This document shows, piece after piece, positions 1 to 10,072 of a DNA stretch of 64,000 bases. The notes under the pieces are model-generated. The model did not search any database. It saw only the letters and a list, made by a program, of their open reading frames with translations, and was not told where the DNA came from. The stretch is from Telopea speciosissima (lineage: Eukaryota > Streptophyta > Magnoliopsida > Proteales > Proteaceae). The position numbers and the translations under genes are program-made. How positions within the stretch are numbered: the stretch's first letter is position 1; every line of letters begins with the position of its first letter. The stretch spans positions 12,718,862 through 12,782,861 of the forward strand of contig NC_057918.1 in assembly GCF_018873765.1 (NCBI RefSeq), given 5' to 3'.

Positions 1-3000
1 CGGAATGGGCTCTCTCCTGTGGGCGTTCATCTGTAGTTCGGTATGCCCACAGGACGCTTGGTAGCTCTTCTACCCACTTGCCTTTGGCTCCTTCTAGCCT
101 TTTCTTGACTCCTTCCGAGTAGCGTTACATTGGTGACCTCCACCGACCATTGGCTGTGGGTATGCTACCGACACGAGCCGATAGTCGATGTTGTATGTGC
201 AGAATGCTTGGAATTTAGGGTTGTTGAATTGTTTTCCATTGTGCGAGGAGACCAGGATCCGTGGCACCCCGAACCTGTAGATGACGTCGTCGCGGACGAA
301 CTTCTCCATCTCTGTCTCTGTTATCTTGGCCAAGGGTTTAGCTTCAACCCACTTGGTGAAGTAGTCGATCGCGACGACCAGGTACCTTCTGTTTCCTGGT
401 GCTGCGGTGAAGTTGCCTAAGATGTCTAGTCCCCACATGGCAAAAGGTATGGGGTTGAGGATTGATGTCAGCTTGGTGGCGGGTAGATGGGTACTGGGGC
501 GAACAACTGACATTGCTCGCACTTCTTGGCATATTGGATGGCCTCCTCTTGCATTCGTGGCCAGTATAGTCCCTGGCAGAGGATTTTGTAGGCTAGGGCT
601 CGTCCCCCCATGTAGCTTCCATATATCCCCTCATGGACTTGGCTGGGCGTACTCTGCCCCCTTGGGTCCTAGGCACCTAGGAGTAGTGGTCTTGTTGCCC
701 CAGCTTGTACGATCCCGTCTAGGGACGGTGTACTTTGCGGCTCTCATCGACCTTCCTTGCCTCGGCCTTGTCTTCTGGTAAGACGTCGTCCTGTAGGTAG
801 TTGAGTATAGGGTCCATCTAGCTAGGCCCCTCCTCAATCTCATTAACTTGCTTCTCCCGGCATGTTAGCTCATGTAATATTTCCACGTAATCGCATTGGC
901 CAGGTTTCGAGTTCATCATTGGCTAGCCTGGACGGTGCATCAAAGTTGCATTCTCGATCCTTAGAACTCGAACCATCTCGAACTTCCTGACCTCGGACCT
1001 CGAACCTCGAACCTTGAACTTCTACCATGGTTTGTCGATTGTGGTCCTTGGCCATGGCCAAAGACCCCCTTTTTATTTTTCTTTCTTCTCTCTTTTCTTC
1101 TTTGCTTTTGGGCAGCGGCCTTTGACGGATGGCACCCAAAAATTTTTATTTTTTTTTTTTTTTTTTTTTTTTTTCTTTTCCTCTTGATAGGTGACGACCA
1201 TAGCCCTTTGGCCGTGGCCTCTTGGTCGTGGTCTTTTGGCCATGGCCTCTTGGCTGTAGCCACTTGGCCTCTCTCTCTTCCCTTTTTTTTTTTTTTTTTT
1301 TTTTTTCCTGGCTCTGTCTCTGGTAAGGTGCATTCAACGACGAAGTCTGCCAAGGCTTGGCCTTTGATGGTAGTCCTGGGTTGGAACCTGATGTCATGCT
1401 CACTTAACTCCACCGCCCATGCTATCAATCTCCCGGAGACGTCCGGCTTATGCAGTATCTTCTTCAGGGGTAGGTCTGTGAGGACTATGATGGTATGGGC
1501 TTGGAAGTATGGTCGTAGCTTCCTGGCTGCCATTACCAATGCATAGGCTACCTTCTCGATCCTAGTGTACCTGGTCTCTGCATCGATCAGGACATGGCTG
1601 ACGTAGTAGATGGGCCTCTGGACTTTGTCCTCTTCCTTTAGCAGTACTGTGCTGACCGCGACAGGGGTGGCGGCCAGGTAGTGCTGCAACTCTTCGTTAG
1701 GTTCCGGTTGCCCAAGCAGGGGTGGGCTCTCTAGGTACTCCTTCAATTCTCCGAACGCCTTTTGGCACTCTTCCGTCCATGTGAAGTCCTTAGGGCTTCG
1801 GAGGTTCTTCAATGTTTTGAAGAATGGTAAGCACTTATCACCTGATCGTGACACGAACCTGGAAAGGGCGGCAACCCTTCCATTCAACCTCTGCACTTCC
1901 CTGACCGTTCGAGGAGGTGCCATCTCTTGGATGGCCTTGATCTTGGATGGGTTGGCTTCTATTCCACGGACTGAGACCATGAACCCCAGGAATTTTCCTG
2001 ACGTTACACCGAAGGTGCACTTTGCAGGTTTAGCTTCATCCGGTTCCTCCTCGCACTCGTGAATGCTTCCTCTAGGTCGGTCGGTGTTGGTTGGTGTGGA
2101 CGCTTTTCACAAGCATGTCATCCACATATACCTCCATGTTGCGCCAGATCTGCTCCTCGAACATCTTGTTGACCATTCTCTGGTAGGTGGCCCCTGCATT
2201 CTTTAACCCGAACGGCATGACGTTGTAGCAGTAGTTCTCTTTGTCCGTCTGGAATGCGGTGTAAGACTCATCATCCTCATACATGAGGATCTGGTTGTAT
2301 CCGGAGTAGGCGTCCATGAAACTCAGCATCTCATGGCCGGCGGTGGCGTCGATCAGTAGGGTCGATTCGGGGGCAGTGGGTACTCATCTTTTGGGCATGC
2401 CTTGTTCAGGTCGGTGTAGTCGACACACATCCTCCACTTTCCACTTGGCTTTGGTACCATGACCACGTTGGCGAGCCAGGTTGGGAACTTCTCCTTTCTA
2501 ATGAACCCTGATCGGCTTAACTTCTCGACCTCCTCCTTGATTGCTGCTTGTCGGTCGAGGGCGAAGTTACGCCGCTTCTGTTGAACGGGCTTCCTGGTTG
2601 GGTCGACATGTAGTCGGTGTTCCGCTATGGAACGTGGTATTCCTAGCATGTCGGAGGTCGACCATGCGAAGACATCCATGTTCGCTTGGAGGAGGTGTCC
2701 AAGCCCTTCTTTCTGTTCCTTGCTTAGCAGCGAGCCGACCTGAACGACCTTGGAGGGGTCATCCTGGCTGAGGGGCCATGGGATGAGGTCTTCCACTGGC
2801 CTTCCCCTTCTCTCTGTCAGTTCATCTCTCTAGTCACTGATCATGCTCTCTAGGCAGAGTGCCATCCCACGGGTGTTGTCATTATTCTTTTTCATGAAGG
2901 TGGCGTAGCACTCCCTTGCTTTCTTCTGATCTCCTCGGACTTCGCCTACCCCATTCTCGGTGGGGAACTTCATCTTCAGGTGAAGTAGTGATATGACTCC

Positions 3001-5449
3001 TCTAAGGGCTGTCAGTGATGGTCGCCCTAAGAGGCCGTTGAAGGACACCACGGACTTGACTACCATGAAATTTACCATGATGGTTACTTGTTGAGGGTGT
3101 ATCCCGAAGGTGACGGGTAGCTCTATGGTACCTCTGATGGAGGCGGTGGCACCTGAGAATCCATGGAGATAAGTGGGCTCTAGTTTGAGCTGGTCGTCCT
3201 CGAACCCGAATTGTCGATAGGCGTCCAAGGAGAGTACGTCAACGGACGCCCCGTGTCTATCGGTACCACGTATGCAGGTCGATTGGCTACCTCCACTGTA
3301 CTACCAGGGCATCTTCATGCGGGAAGTTTAGTCCTTCCAGGTCTTCATCCGAGAAGGAGATCACCGCCTCAGTCTTGGCTATCTTGCTGGGCTTCTCTGC
3401 CACTCCCACGAACCTGGCATGGGCTTTAGCTTTTCTGGTGGACTCTTGCCCTGGTCCTCCAAGTATGGTGAGGATAGGAGGTCCCTTGGTGCCACTAGGT
3501 TACGTGGCATCTCTCCGCCTCTTCGGCTGTCTCTCTCTCGACTGTTCTTCTTTCTTCTCGTCTCGGCTCCACTCTGTCTCCGTCGCGACCTCTATCTCCT
3601 TGGCCTGAGCGGTTGTCACGTCTCCCCTTCACATACTTGTTCAAGCTTCCTACTTTTACTAGTTGTTCTATCTCTCTCTTCAATTGATAGCACTCCTCTG
3701 TGTCGTGCCCATTCTCTTTGTGGAAGAGACAATATTTGTTAGGGTTTCGCTTCTCTGGCGCTGCTAAGCATGGGTCGTGGCCAATGGAGTAGGTCACGGT
3801 CCTGGATCTGCATGAGTATCTGGGACCTGGTGGTGTTCAGTGGTGTGAACTCAGGGGTGCTTGCCCTCTCGCTTCTCTCTGGGCGGCGGTCTGTCCTCCT
3901 AGATGGGCGGTCGCTCTTCTCTTGTCGGCGCTCTGTCCTCGACCTCTTACTCTCGTTGCGGTCATCAGGTGCTGACCTCTTGTTGTCCTGTGGCTTGGCC
4001 TCGATTATTTTTGTTCTAGCTTGTAGTACCTCGGCCATATTTGCAAACTCGTTGCACCTCTCCAGGAGTTCTTTCATAGTCCTGGTCTCGTGACGTGCCA
4101 GGTCCTTGATCAAGTCCAGGTCCCTAATACCTCCCGCTAGGGCTGCATCGTGTGTCCGGTCATCCAAGTCTCGAACCTCCAGGGACTCCTTGGTGAACCT
4201 GGTAACGTATTCCCTGAGAGATTCCCAGGGTTCGTACCACGTTTAGTAGATTGCGGTGGTCTTCTTCGCTTGACGCTTTGGAAACGGGTGACGAACTGTC
4301 GCATAGCTCGCGAACGAGCATATAGATCTCGGTCGTAGCCTGGAGAACCATGATGTGGCTGCTCCCTTGAGGGACGCAGGGAATGCCCGACAGGATACCA
4401 CGTCCGACCCCCATACAGCGTCATCATGCCATTAAAATAGTTGATGTGGTCATTAGGGTCAGTGGTACCACTGTAGAGTTCAAAGGTGGGTAGTCGAAAC
4501 CTGGAAGGTAGTGTGGCTGACATGATCTCTGCCGAGAAGGGGTGTTGTCCAGGTATGGAATGTGTCTCGCCTTTGGTGCGCTTCTTCAACCCTTCCGGCT
4601 TCTCATCCAGGTCGCGGAGTCTTTGATCGAGCTCCTCGTCCCTTGTATGCGCCCCCACGCCTAGCCGGACGTTCGCTGCGCCCCGTTCACGCTCTCTCCT
4701 GGATGTCCCCTCCCGCCTTGAGTGTTGGCGGGATGGTGAATGGTCATGCCGTGATGAACCCTGTCGTGAAGGTGAGGGGCTTTCTTCTCTGTAGGTCCGG
4801 CTTCGTCGTGGTATGTGACTTTCTTCCAGTCGTCCGTCAAACACGGACCTCCGGACCGATCTCTGCGGGCTAGACACCCTCGCCTTGGGTGTTGGCGTCC
4901 TCCCACGTTCTGACCGTGGCGAGAGGTCTCTTGTTCTCCTGGGATGCTGGGAAGGCTCCCCCCCGCTGCGGAGTGGGGGTTGCCTGTCGCGCAAGTCTCT
5001 CGATCTCGCGCCCCGGGAGATGATCTCCTAGGGTTTGGCTCTTGTTGAGGTATGGACTCCACCCTTCGCTGGTGAAGTCCTCCGACGGTGAGATGTCGCA
5101 CGCTGCGTCGGTATTCTCGAAAGAGTCGTTGTTCATGAGGATCTATCATTGCAGGTCGTTGATCGACCCACGAGTGGCTGGAGCATTGGGGTCGGTGTCA
5201 CCTCCACCACCACATCGTTGGCCTCGTCATTGTTGGGCTCGGCGATCACGAACTGGTCATTAAGGGGGATCTCCTCCTCCAGAGGAACATGGTCCTGGTC
5301 GTTGGCTCGCCGCAGAGCACTCTGGGGGGTGGTGATCCATTCCTTGCTCCGTTGTTGGTGGTGGTAGTCTTCCTTCGTGCCATTGAATGAGTATGGAAGC
5401 GAGCTAGTAGCTGTAATGGCTAGCGTCGTTCCCACAGACGGCGCCAATC

Positions 5450-6448
5450 TGTTGCGTCAAGAAATCATCGAGCGGTCCTGCGAGTGCCGTCACCTGCAAG
5501 TGGACCAAAGGGGTCAATCAGAGAGAACCGGTGTGGTCCCGGCCTAGGGCTCTCCGATGCCAAAGTTAGATCTCCTGGCGCAAATAGATGAATAGTGATT
5601 ATTCAGTATGAGTTTTGATGTCCCTTGATGGGGTTGCGTACCTTGCCTTTTATAGTAGCATATGGCGGTGTGGAGAGTCCCCGTTTGATGGTGATTGTGC
5701 TGTTGAGTGGATAGAGGCCCTGGGTAACGGGGCTCTATCCTGATTGGCCATCTCCCCGTGGGAGGGAGTGTCCTGGTGGCATCAGGATCCTTGGTGGATA
5801 GATACCCGCGTGTGGTGATAACGTCCTTGGTGCTTGAATCCGTCTGGATGACGTGACCTCTAAGCGGCGGTCTAGAGTCCTGGTAGTGACATGAGTCTTA
5901 GCCATATGATCGGATCGTAGATGGGTGGCCCCCACCTCACGTGCCCACGATGTTGTGCCTGGGTGCAGGCCGCGCCTGGGTGAGGCTGCGCTTGGATGTG
6001 TGGCTGCGCCTAGGTGAGGCCGCGCCCAAGTGGTGGCCGCGCCTGAGTGAGGCCGCGCCCTGGTGAGGAGGCCGTGGCCTGGGTGAGGCCGCTCCCTGGT
6101 GAGGAGGTCGAGCCGCCTGGGTGAGGCCGCGCCTGGGTGAGGAGGCCGCGCCTGGGTGAGGCCGCGCCCTGGTGAGGAGGCCGCGCCTGGGTGAGGCCGC
6201 GCCTGGGTGAGGAGGCCGCGCCTGGGTGAGGCCGCGCCCTGGTGAGGAGGCCACGCCTGGGTGAGGCCGCGCCTGGTGAGGAGGCCACGCCTGGGTGAGG
6301 AGGCCGCGCCCTGATGCGGGGCCGTGCCCGAGTGGTGGCCGCGCCCCCGAGTGGTGCTGGGACCCCGGTCCGTTCCCCTTAGCTATGGAGCGGGTCGTCT
6401 GTGACACGTGGCGGTCTTTGATTGGCCCGGTGAATATTGGATGTATCA
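5450..6448 (-). repeat. 5' LTR of the gypsy element
   Basis: On the minus strand the segment starts TGATACATCC and ends GACGCAACA, i.e. it has the expected TG...CA termini. It is followed after four bases by the primer-binding-site-like motif TGGCGCCGTCTGTGGGAA. Length is about 1.0 kb. The partner LTR and target duplication lie outside the window, so both ends are inferred from termini and primer site only. Confidence 0.7.
5945..6340. repeat. GC-rich tandem array inside the LTR
   Basis: About 350-400 bp made of variants of GCCTGGGTGAGGCCGC and CCCTGGTGAGGAGGCCGC. The two short units alternate and give a higher-order period near 35 bp, with more irregular copies toward both edges. It creates long open frames on the minus strand that translate to Pro/Gly/Arg/Ala low-complexity protein. 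These are artefacts of base composition. CpG density is far above the surrounding DNA. Confidence 0.85.
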
Positions 6449-6459
6449 AAGATAGTATG

Positions 6460-7955
6460 ATAAAATAAAGATAAGAGACATCAACGATTTAATCTTTCTC
6501 TGTGTCTACTCTGTTTGAATAACTGAACGCAGAAGACAAAGAAGAAGAGACATCAAAGAAGCAACGCAGACTCTCTCAGAGTAATCATATTGGTTACCAA
6601 TTGTGGAGTTTGTGCTCTCGCTGTCTCTAATGCTGAATCCATTTGCTGCCTCTACTTCTATTGAAAGCGATCGAGCTCTTTCTGTTGTTTCGAACAAGGG
6701 TTTCAAATGGCACTTTACGCAGGGTTAGGTTTTTCTTTTCTTTTCTCCTGTTGTCCGCTGCAGGATGCGTGATTTTATTTTTCTATCGCCGAGCTTGTTA
6801 GTTCTCCACCGCAGTGCGTGTTTCGTTCTCCGCCGTAGTGCATGTTTAGCTCTTCGCCTTAGTGCGTGTTCCGTTTTCTCACCATGCTCATCGGATCCCC
6901 CAGCGAAGAAGACGCCGAAGCCGAAGACGATGCCGATGACGATTCCAACAGTGAGCTCAAGTCCAAACGCAACCTGTCTCTCGAGCACCACTACCCTCTG
7001 ACAACCGGTCTCTTCAATCTGGACAAGGAATGCTAGAAGCTTGCCTTGCCGACCAACGCCGGAATCTTCCTCTGCATCTGGTTCGTTTGGAATGATGCTG
7101 AGCCCAAGTGCATAAACAATACAAGCTCTCCTTCTCCTTTTGGCAGCGTTACCTTTTGGTTTCTCTGGATCTTCCAGCGCAAGGCCGTGGTTCCCCTGCT
7201 CACTGCCCACGTCAGGGTGCTCTTCGACTTCCACCGGGGCGGCGTCGGCGTCTTCGTCTTCATCTCTGACGATGGTTTTGGGTGGGCTCTTGACCCGCGC
7301 GATAAGGATGGCGGAAGCCTCATAGGCAGGGGGACGTGGCTGATGCTGATGGAGTTTCAGTCCCTGCAGTTGTTGGAAGTATCGGCAATGCTAGCTGTGA
7401 GTAACGCCGAGGTGTTTGGTGTGGAAGGTTTTTCTTTTTTATTTGGGTGGTGCCGAGTTCCACCACCTCCTCTTTCTTTTTTAGGTTCTGGCTTTGCAGG
7501 TTATTCTGATTTTGGCGTTGGTGTCGCCATAGAAATAGCCGGCTCCGTTACCCCTCTCGCCATACAGATCTTGGGGCCCGGTCACCGTTCATCGAAGCTC
7601 CTCTCGGAGAGGCAGCATGCCGGCTCGCGTAGGCATGATGGCGCAAATCTTTTTGGCACTTTTGGGGTCCTTTCTTTTGGCACGAAAGTGCATGAACTTA
7701 TCAATTGCTGTGTTGACACCGCTTTATCTGGGGCAATGGCTTTCACCCATCCCCTTCTTTGAATGACTCAGTCTTTGGCATGCGAGAACGGGTCGCTTTT
7801 CGCTTCGTCGGTCTGGGTTCTGTATACCCAAACCTTCTGTTGGTCATACTACCTATCTTTTTTTAGTATCCTTTTATGTATCCTATTTTTCTGTTGGCGT
7901 TGGGTGCACGTGAATGAATAGCCCTGTTATTTACCAAAAAAAAAAAAAAAGAAGT
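6460..7955 (+). mobile_element. Unassigned poly(A)-tailed retroposed unit
   Basis: A GC-richer block beginning just beyond the LTR and ending in ...GTTATTTACC followed by 15 A at about 7936-7950. The only other LINE 3' end in the window with a tail (about 18,440) also ends TTTACC before the A-run, which points to LINE-machinery retroposition. Inside are a 24-bp unit repeated three times (about 6799-6870), an acidic-coding stretch near 6900-6960 and an open frame of about 238 codons at 7046-7762. I do not recognise any of the six translations. It could be the 3' part of a LINE with an unfamiliar 3' region, or a chimeric retrocopy of a host transcript. Confidence 0.4.
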
Positions 7956-7999
7956 GTTAAGCAGACAATCCCATACTTAAACGTAATTTGATTTGATTC

Positions 8000-9000
8000 A
8001 ATGCTCTTTTAGTGTGGAGTACTACGATTTTACTGTGTGGTGCTATAATATCTTTGTGTTCACCTTACAAAATGATTTTAAAAAAATCATTGTAGATGGT
8101 ATGATATTATTGTGAGATACTACGATATCAATACACACATTTCACTGAACAAGTGCATTGGAGTTGGAGAGATGGGGAGTTGCACACCAAAAATTGCAAA
8201 TTGTGGTAGTATGTTGGGGAAGATCGGATCGTGTCCTTGTACAAGTACCGTCCAAGGCCGTCCAGGGCCACTCACATAGATCCACTCTAAACCTTAGATG
8301 GTAATTGTACAAAAACACAATCCGCGCTCGGGGGGACAAATGGAAGGGAGAAGAGAGAGAGAATATGATTTTACTTCTTCATTTCAAATAAAATTGGGCG
8401 CAAATTGTGGTAGCATTGGGGATTTGGGGAGCAACAAATGAAAGGGGAAGAGAGAGAGAGAGAGAATATGGTTTTACTTCTTCATTTCAAACAAACCAAC
8501 CTTTAGACGAAAAGGATCAACCATGTGGCATATTCGAATCTCATTCCTACTATATGATCCACTCTGTTAAATGTTTAGACTTCTCCCACGATCTATCAAG
8601 TTATTCAAATAAAAATTGAATATATCAACTCAAGATACCGGTCTCTTTTTCAAATTATAATTATAAAGCACGAGAAAGCGAAAAGGAAGTGTTCATATTC
8701 CATACTTCCACGTTAAGGTATCGTAAGCTGTTGGTTGCTTTGCTTGTGAGTCTTACCGGGAGGTTTTTATAGGTTCCTTGCGGGGCACTCGGACGAGGTA
8801 ACGTATAATACTAGATGTGTATGTGTATTTTGGTCGTCTACGCTTCTTAGTTACTGGATATATTTGGTTCTAACTTGGACCCTAACCTATATAACAAAAA
8901 CATTGTAAGGCCCAACTCTTTTGTTTACCCCATTTGTTTGGGCCCCCAACCTCCACCACTACATTTTCCACGCAACCTATAAGCTTTTGCTATAACTTAT
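8000..9000. other. Intergenic; internal direct duplication near 8190-8510
   Basis: No gene seen. A module containing GCAAATTGTGGTAG, a GA-run and TTTTACTTCTTCATTTCAAA appears twice in direct orientation, about 8190-8390 and 8395-8500, the second with a longer GA microsatellite. The rest is AT-rich with no recognisable element. Confidence 0.5.
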
Positions 9001-9005
9001 GACTC

Positions 9006-9235
9006 AGTTTGGTTTGTAGGGAATAAAAGGGAAGGGATGTGAAATCAAATCATTATTAAAATAGAAATTTCAACTCATTAGCACTCTTTTTTTTCAAAAT
9101 TTATTTTGAAAAATATAATTATCAAATGTGATAAAGAGTTTTAGGTAAGTTAACCAGTCGTCATTAAAAACTTTTCCTTTTCTCTTTCAAAAGTGAGTTT
9201 ACTTTCCTTTACTTGCAACCAAACAAAGCTATAAT
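9006..9235. mobile_element. Possible hAT-like MITE
   Basis: The segment begins GTTTGGTTTGTAGGGAAT and ends CTTGCAACCAAACAAAG, giving short imperfect inverted ends (TTTGGTT/AACCAAA). Interior is AT-rich and non-coding. 'Gttgg-tttgg' ends are common in plant hAT MITEs. No target duplication was confirmed, so the call is tentative. Confidence 0.35.
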
Positions 9236-9255
9236 TTTATACTCTCCCTCCACAA

Positions 9256-9454
9256 CATAGTTTCAAATATCACTATCAATATCAATGTATCGGCTTGTAT
9301 TGAACGATTTTACCCTCAACTTTAATAAAAACATTACTTTGTTACAAATTTAGCTCTAACAAGAACTATTACACCGATCCAAAATCAGCTATGTATTAGT
9401 ATCAGAGACCGATACCAATATGGATTGGCCGTTATACCAATATTTGAAACCATG
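9256..9454. mobile_element. MITE copy A with CATRGTTTCAAATAT ends
   Basis: Left end CATAGTTTCAAATAT and right end ATATTTGAAACCATG are inverted repeats of 15 bp with one mismatch. The 199-bp interior is rich in ATCGATAT-like words and contains a block GATTTTACCCTCAAC that recurs in copy B (about 9603-9775). Confidence 0.55.
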
Positions 9455-9479
9455 CTCCATAGAAACAGAGGACAATTTT

Positions 9480-9602
9480 AAGCACTACCTCCTCAACATG
9501 GTAGCTAGTGGTGCGTAAAGGCCCATTGCTACGAAGAGGTCTTGAGTTCAAGTCTCCTGGTTCACATCCTACATCTCCCTTACCTATAAAAATATAAAAA
9601 AA
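9480..9602 (+). mobile_element. tRNA-derived SINE-like insertion
   Basis: Contains an A-box-like GGTAGCTAGTGGTGCG and a B-box-like GAGTTCAAGTCTC about 45 bp apart, followed by an A-rich 3' end (about 9588-9602). This is the architecture of a short tRNA-derived SINE. It lies between the two copies of a MITE (9256-9454 and 9603-9775). No clear target duplication was found. Confidence 0.4.
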
Positions 9603-9775
9603 TCAGTATCGACACTAATACCGATATCGATAAGTATTGACTTGTATCAAACAGTTTTACCCTCAACATTATTATTATTATTATTATTTATAAATTTGCC
9701 CATAACAAGAACCGTTACACCGATACTGGATCAGCCATGTATCAGTAGACCGTTATACCAATATTTAAAACCATG
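9603..9775. mobile_element. MITE copy B (related to 9256-9454)
   Basis: Shares with copy A the order: CTTGTAT, GTTTTACCCTCAAC, AATTTGCC/AATTTAGC, AACAAGAAC, GTTACACCGAT, CAGCCATGTAT, CCGTTATACCAATATTT, then AAACCATG. An ATT microsatellite (about 9668-9688) replaces part of the interior. The left end is altered. Confidence 0.5.
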
Positions 9776-10072
9776 CGGCCCCACATGCATAGTAGGAGTT
9801 AAAAAAAGGGAAAAGAAGATAATGGGGCCCCAAAGTTTAGATGGGCTTTTGGTCAAAGCCCATGATATTGTTTCCTGGGGGGCACTTCCATGTGTAAATA
9901 GATTACTTCTTTTGAAAGCAAGGAGAAGTATATATAAATGGGCACGCGTGGAATATAGTTTTCATTTTCAGATTATTTACCTCCATTTCTGAGTCTCCTT
10001 CCTCGAGTCCTGAGTTAGTATTGTATTACAGAGTAGCTAGCTAATCATAAATTCAAAATTGGAAAACTAAAG

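Larger units (their letters stand above)
1..6448 (-). mobile_element. Ty3/gypsy LTR retrotransposon, Tat-like, 5' part (runs off left edge)
   Basis: Read on the minus strand, the parts come in gypsy order: 5' LTR about 5450-6448, leader about 5000-5449, gag about 3500-5000, protease about 2830-3300, reverse transcriptase about 2070-2800 (YVDDMLVKS box), RNase H about 1350-1980, integrase about 90-850 (HHCC region, then core with WGLDILGNF and VAIDYFTKWVEAKPLAKIT). Protease-RT-RNase H-integrase order defines Ty3/gypsy. The integrase core wording and the leader motif GGCGCCGTCTGTGGGAA just inside the LTR are typical of the Tat side of the family, and no chromodomain is seen. The other LTR would lie beyond position 1. 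The coding part is broken many times and carries long A/T homopolymers, so this is an old fossil copy. No age from LTR comparison is possible because only one LTR is in the window. Confidence 0.95.

Noticed and set aside
1141-1310. Poly(T) tracts as possible retroposon tails
   Set aside because: They lie within the broken gypsy element and have no retroposon body or target duplication next to them.
5937-6449. Long Pro/Arg/Ala-rich open frames on the minus strand
   Set aside because: They come from the GC-rich tandem array in the LTR and have no domain; composition alone keeps them open.
6725-7323. Minus-strand open frames with HALRRR repeats and basic composition
   Set aside because: They mirror a 24-bp tandem repeat and GC-rich sequence; there is no family match and no consistent start.
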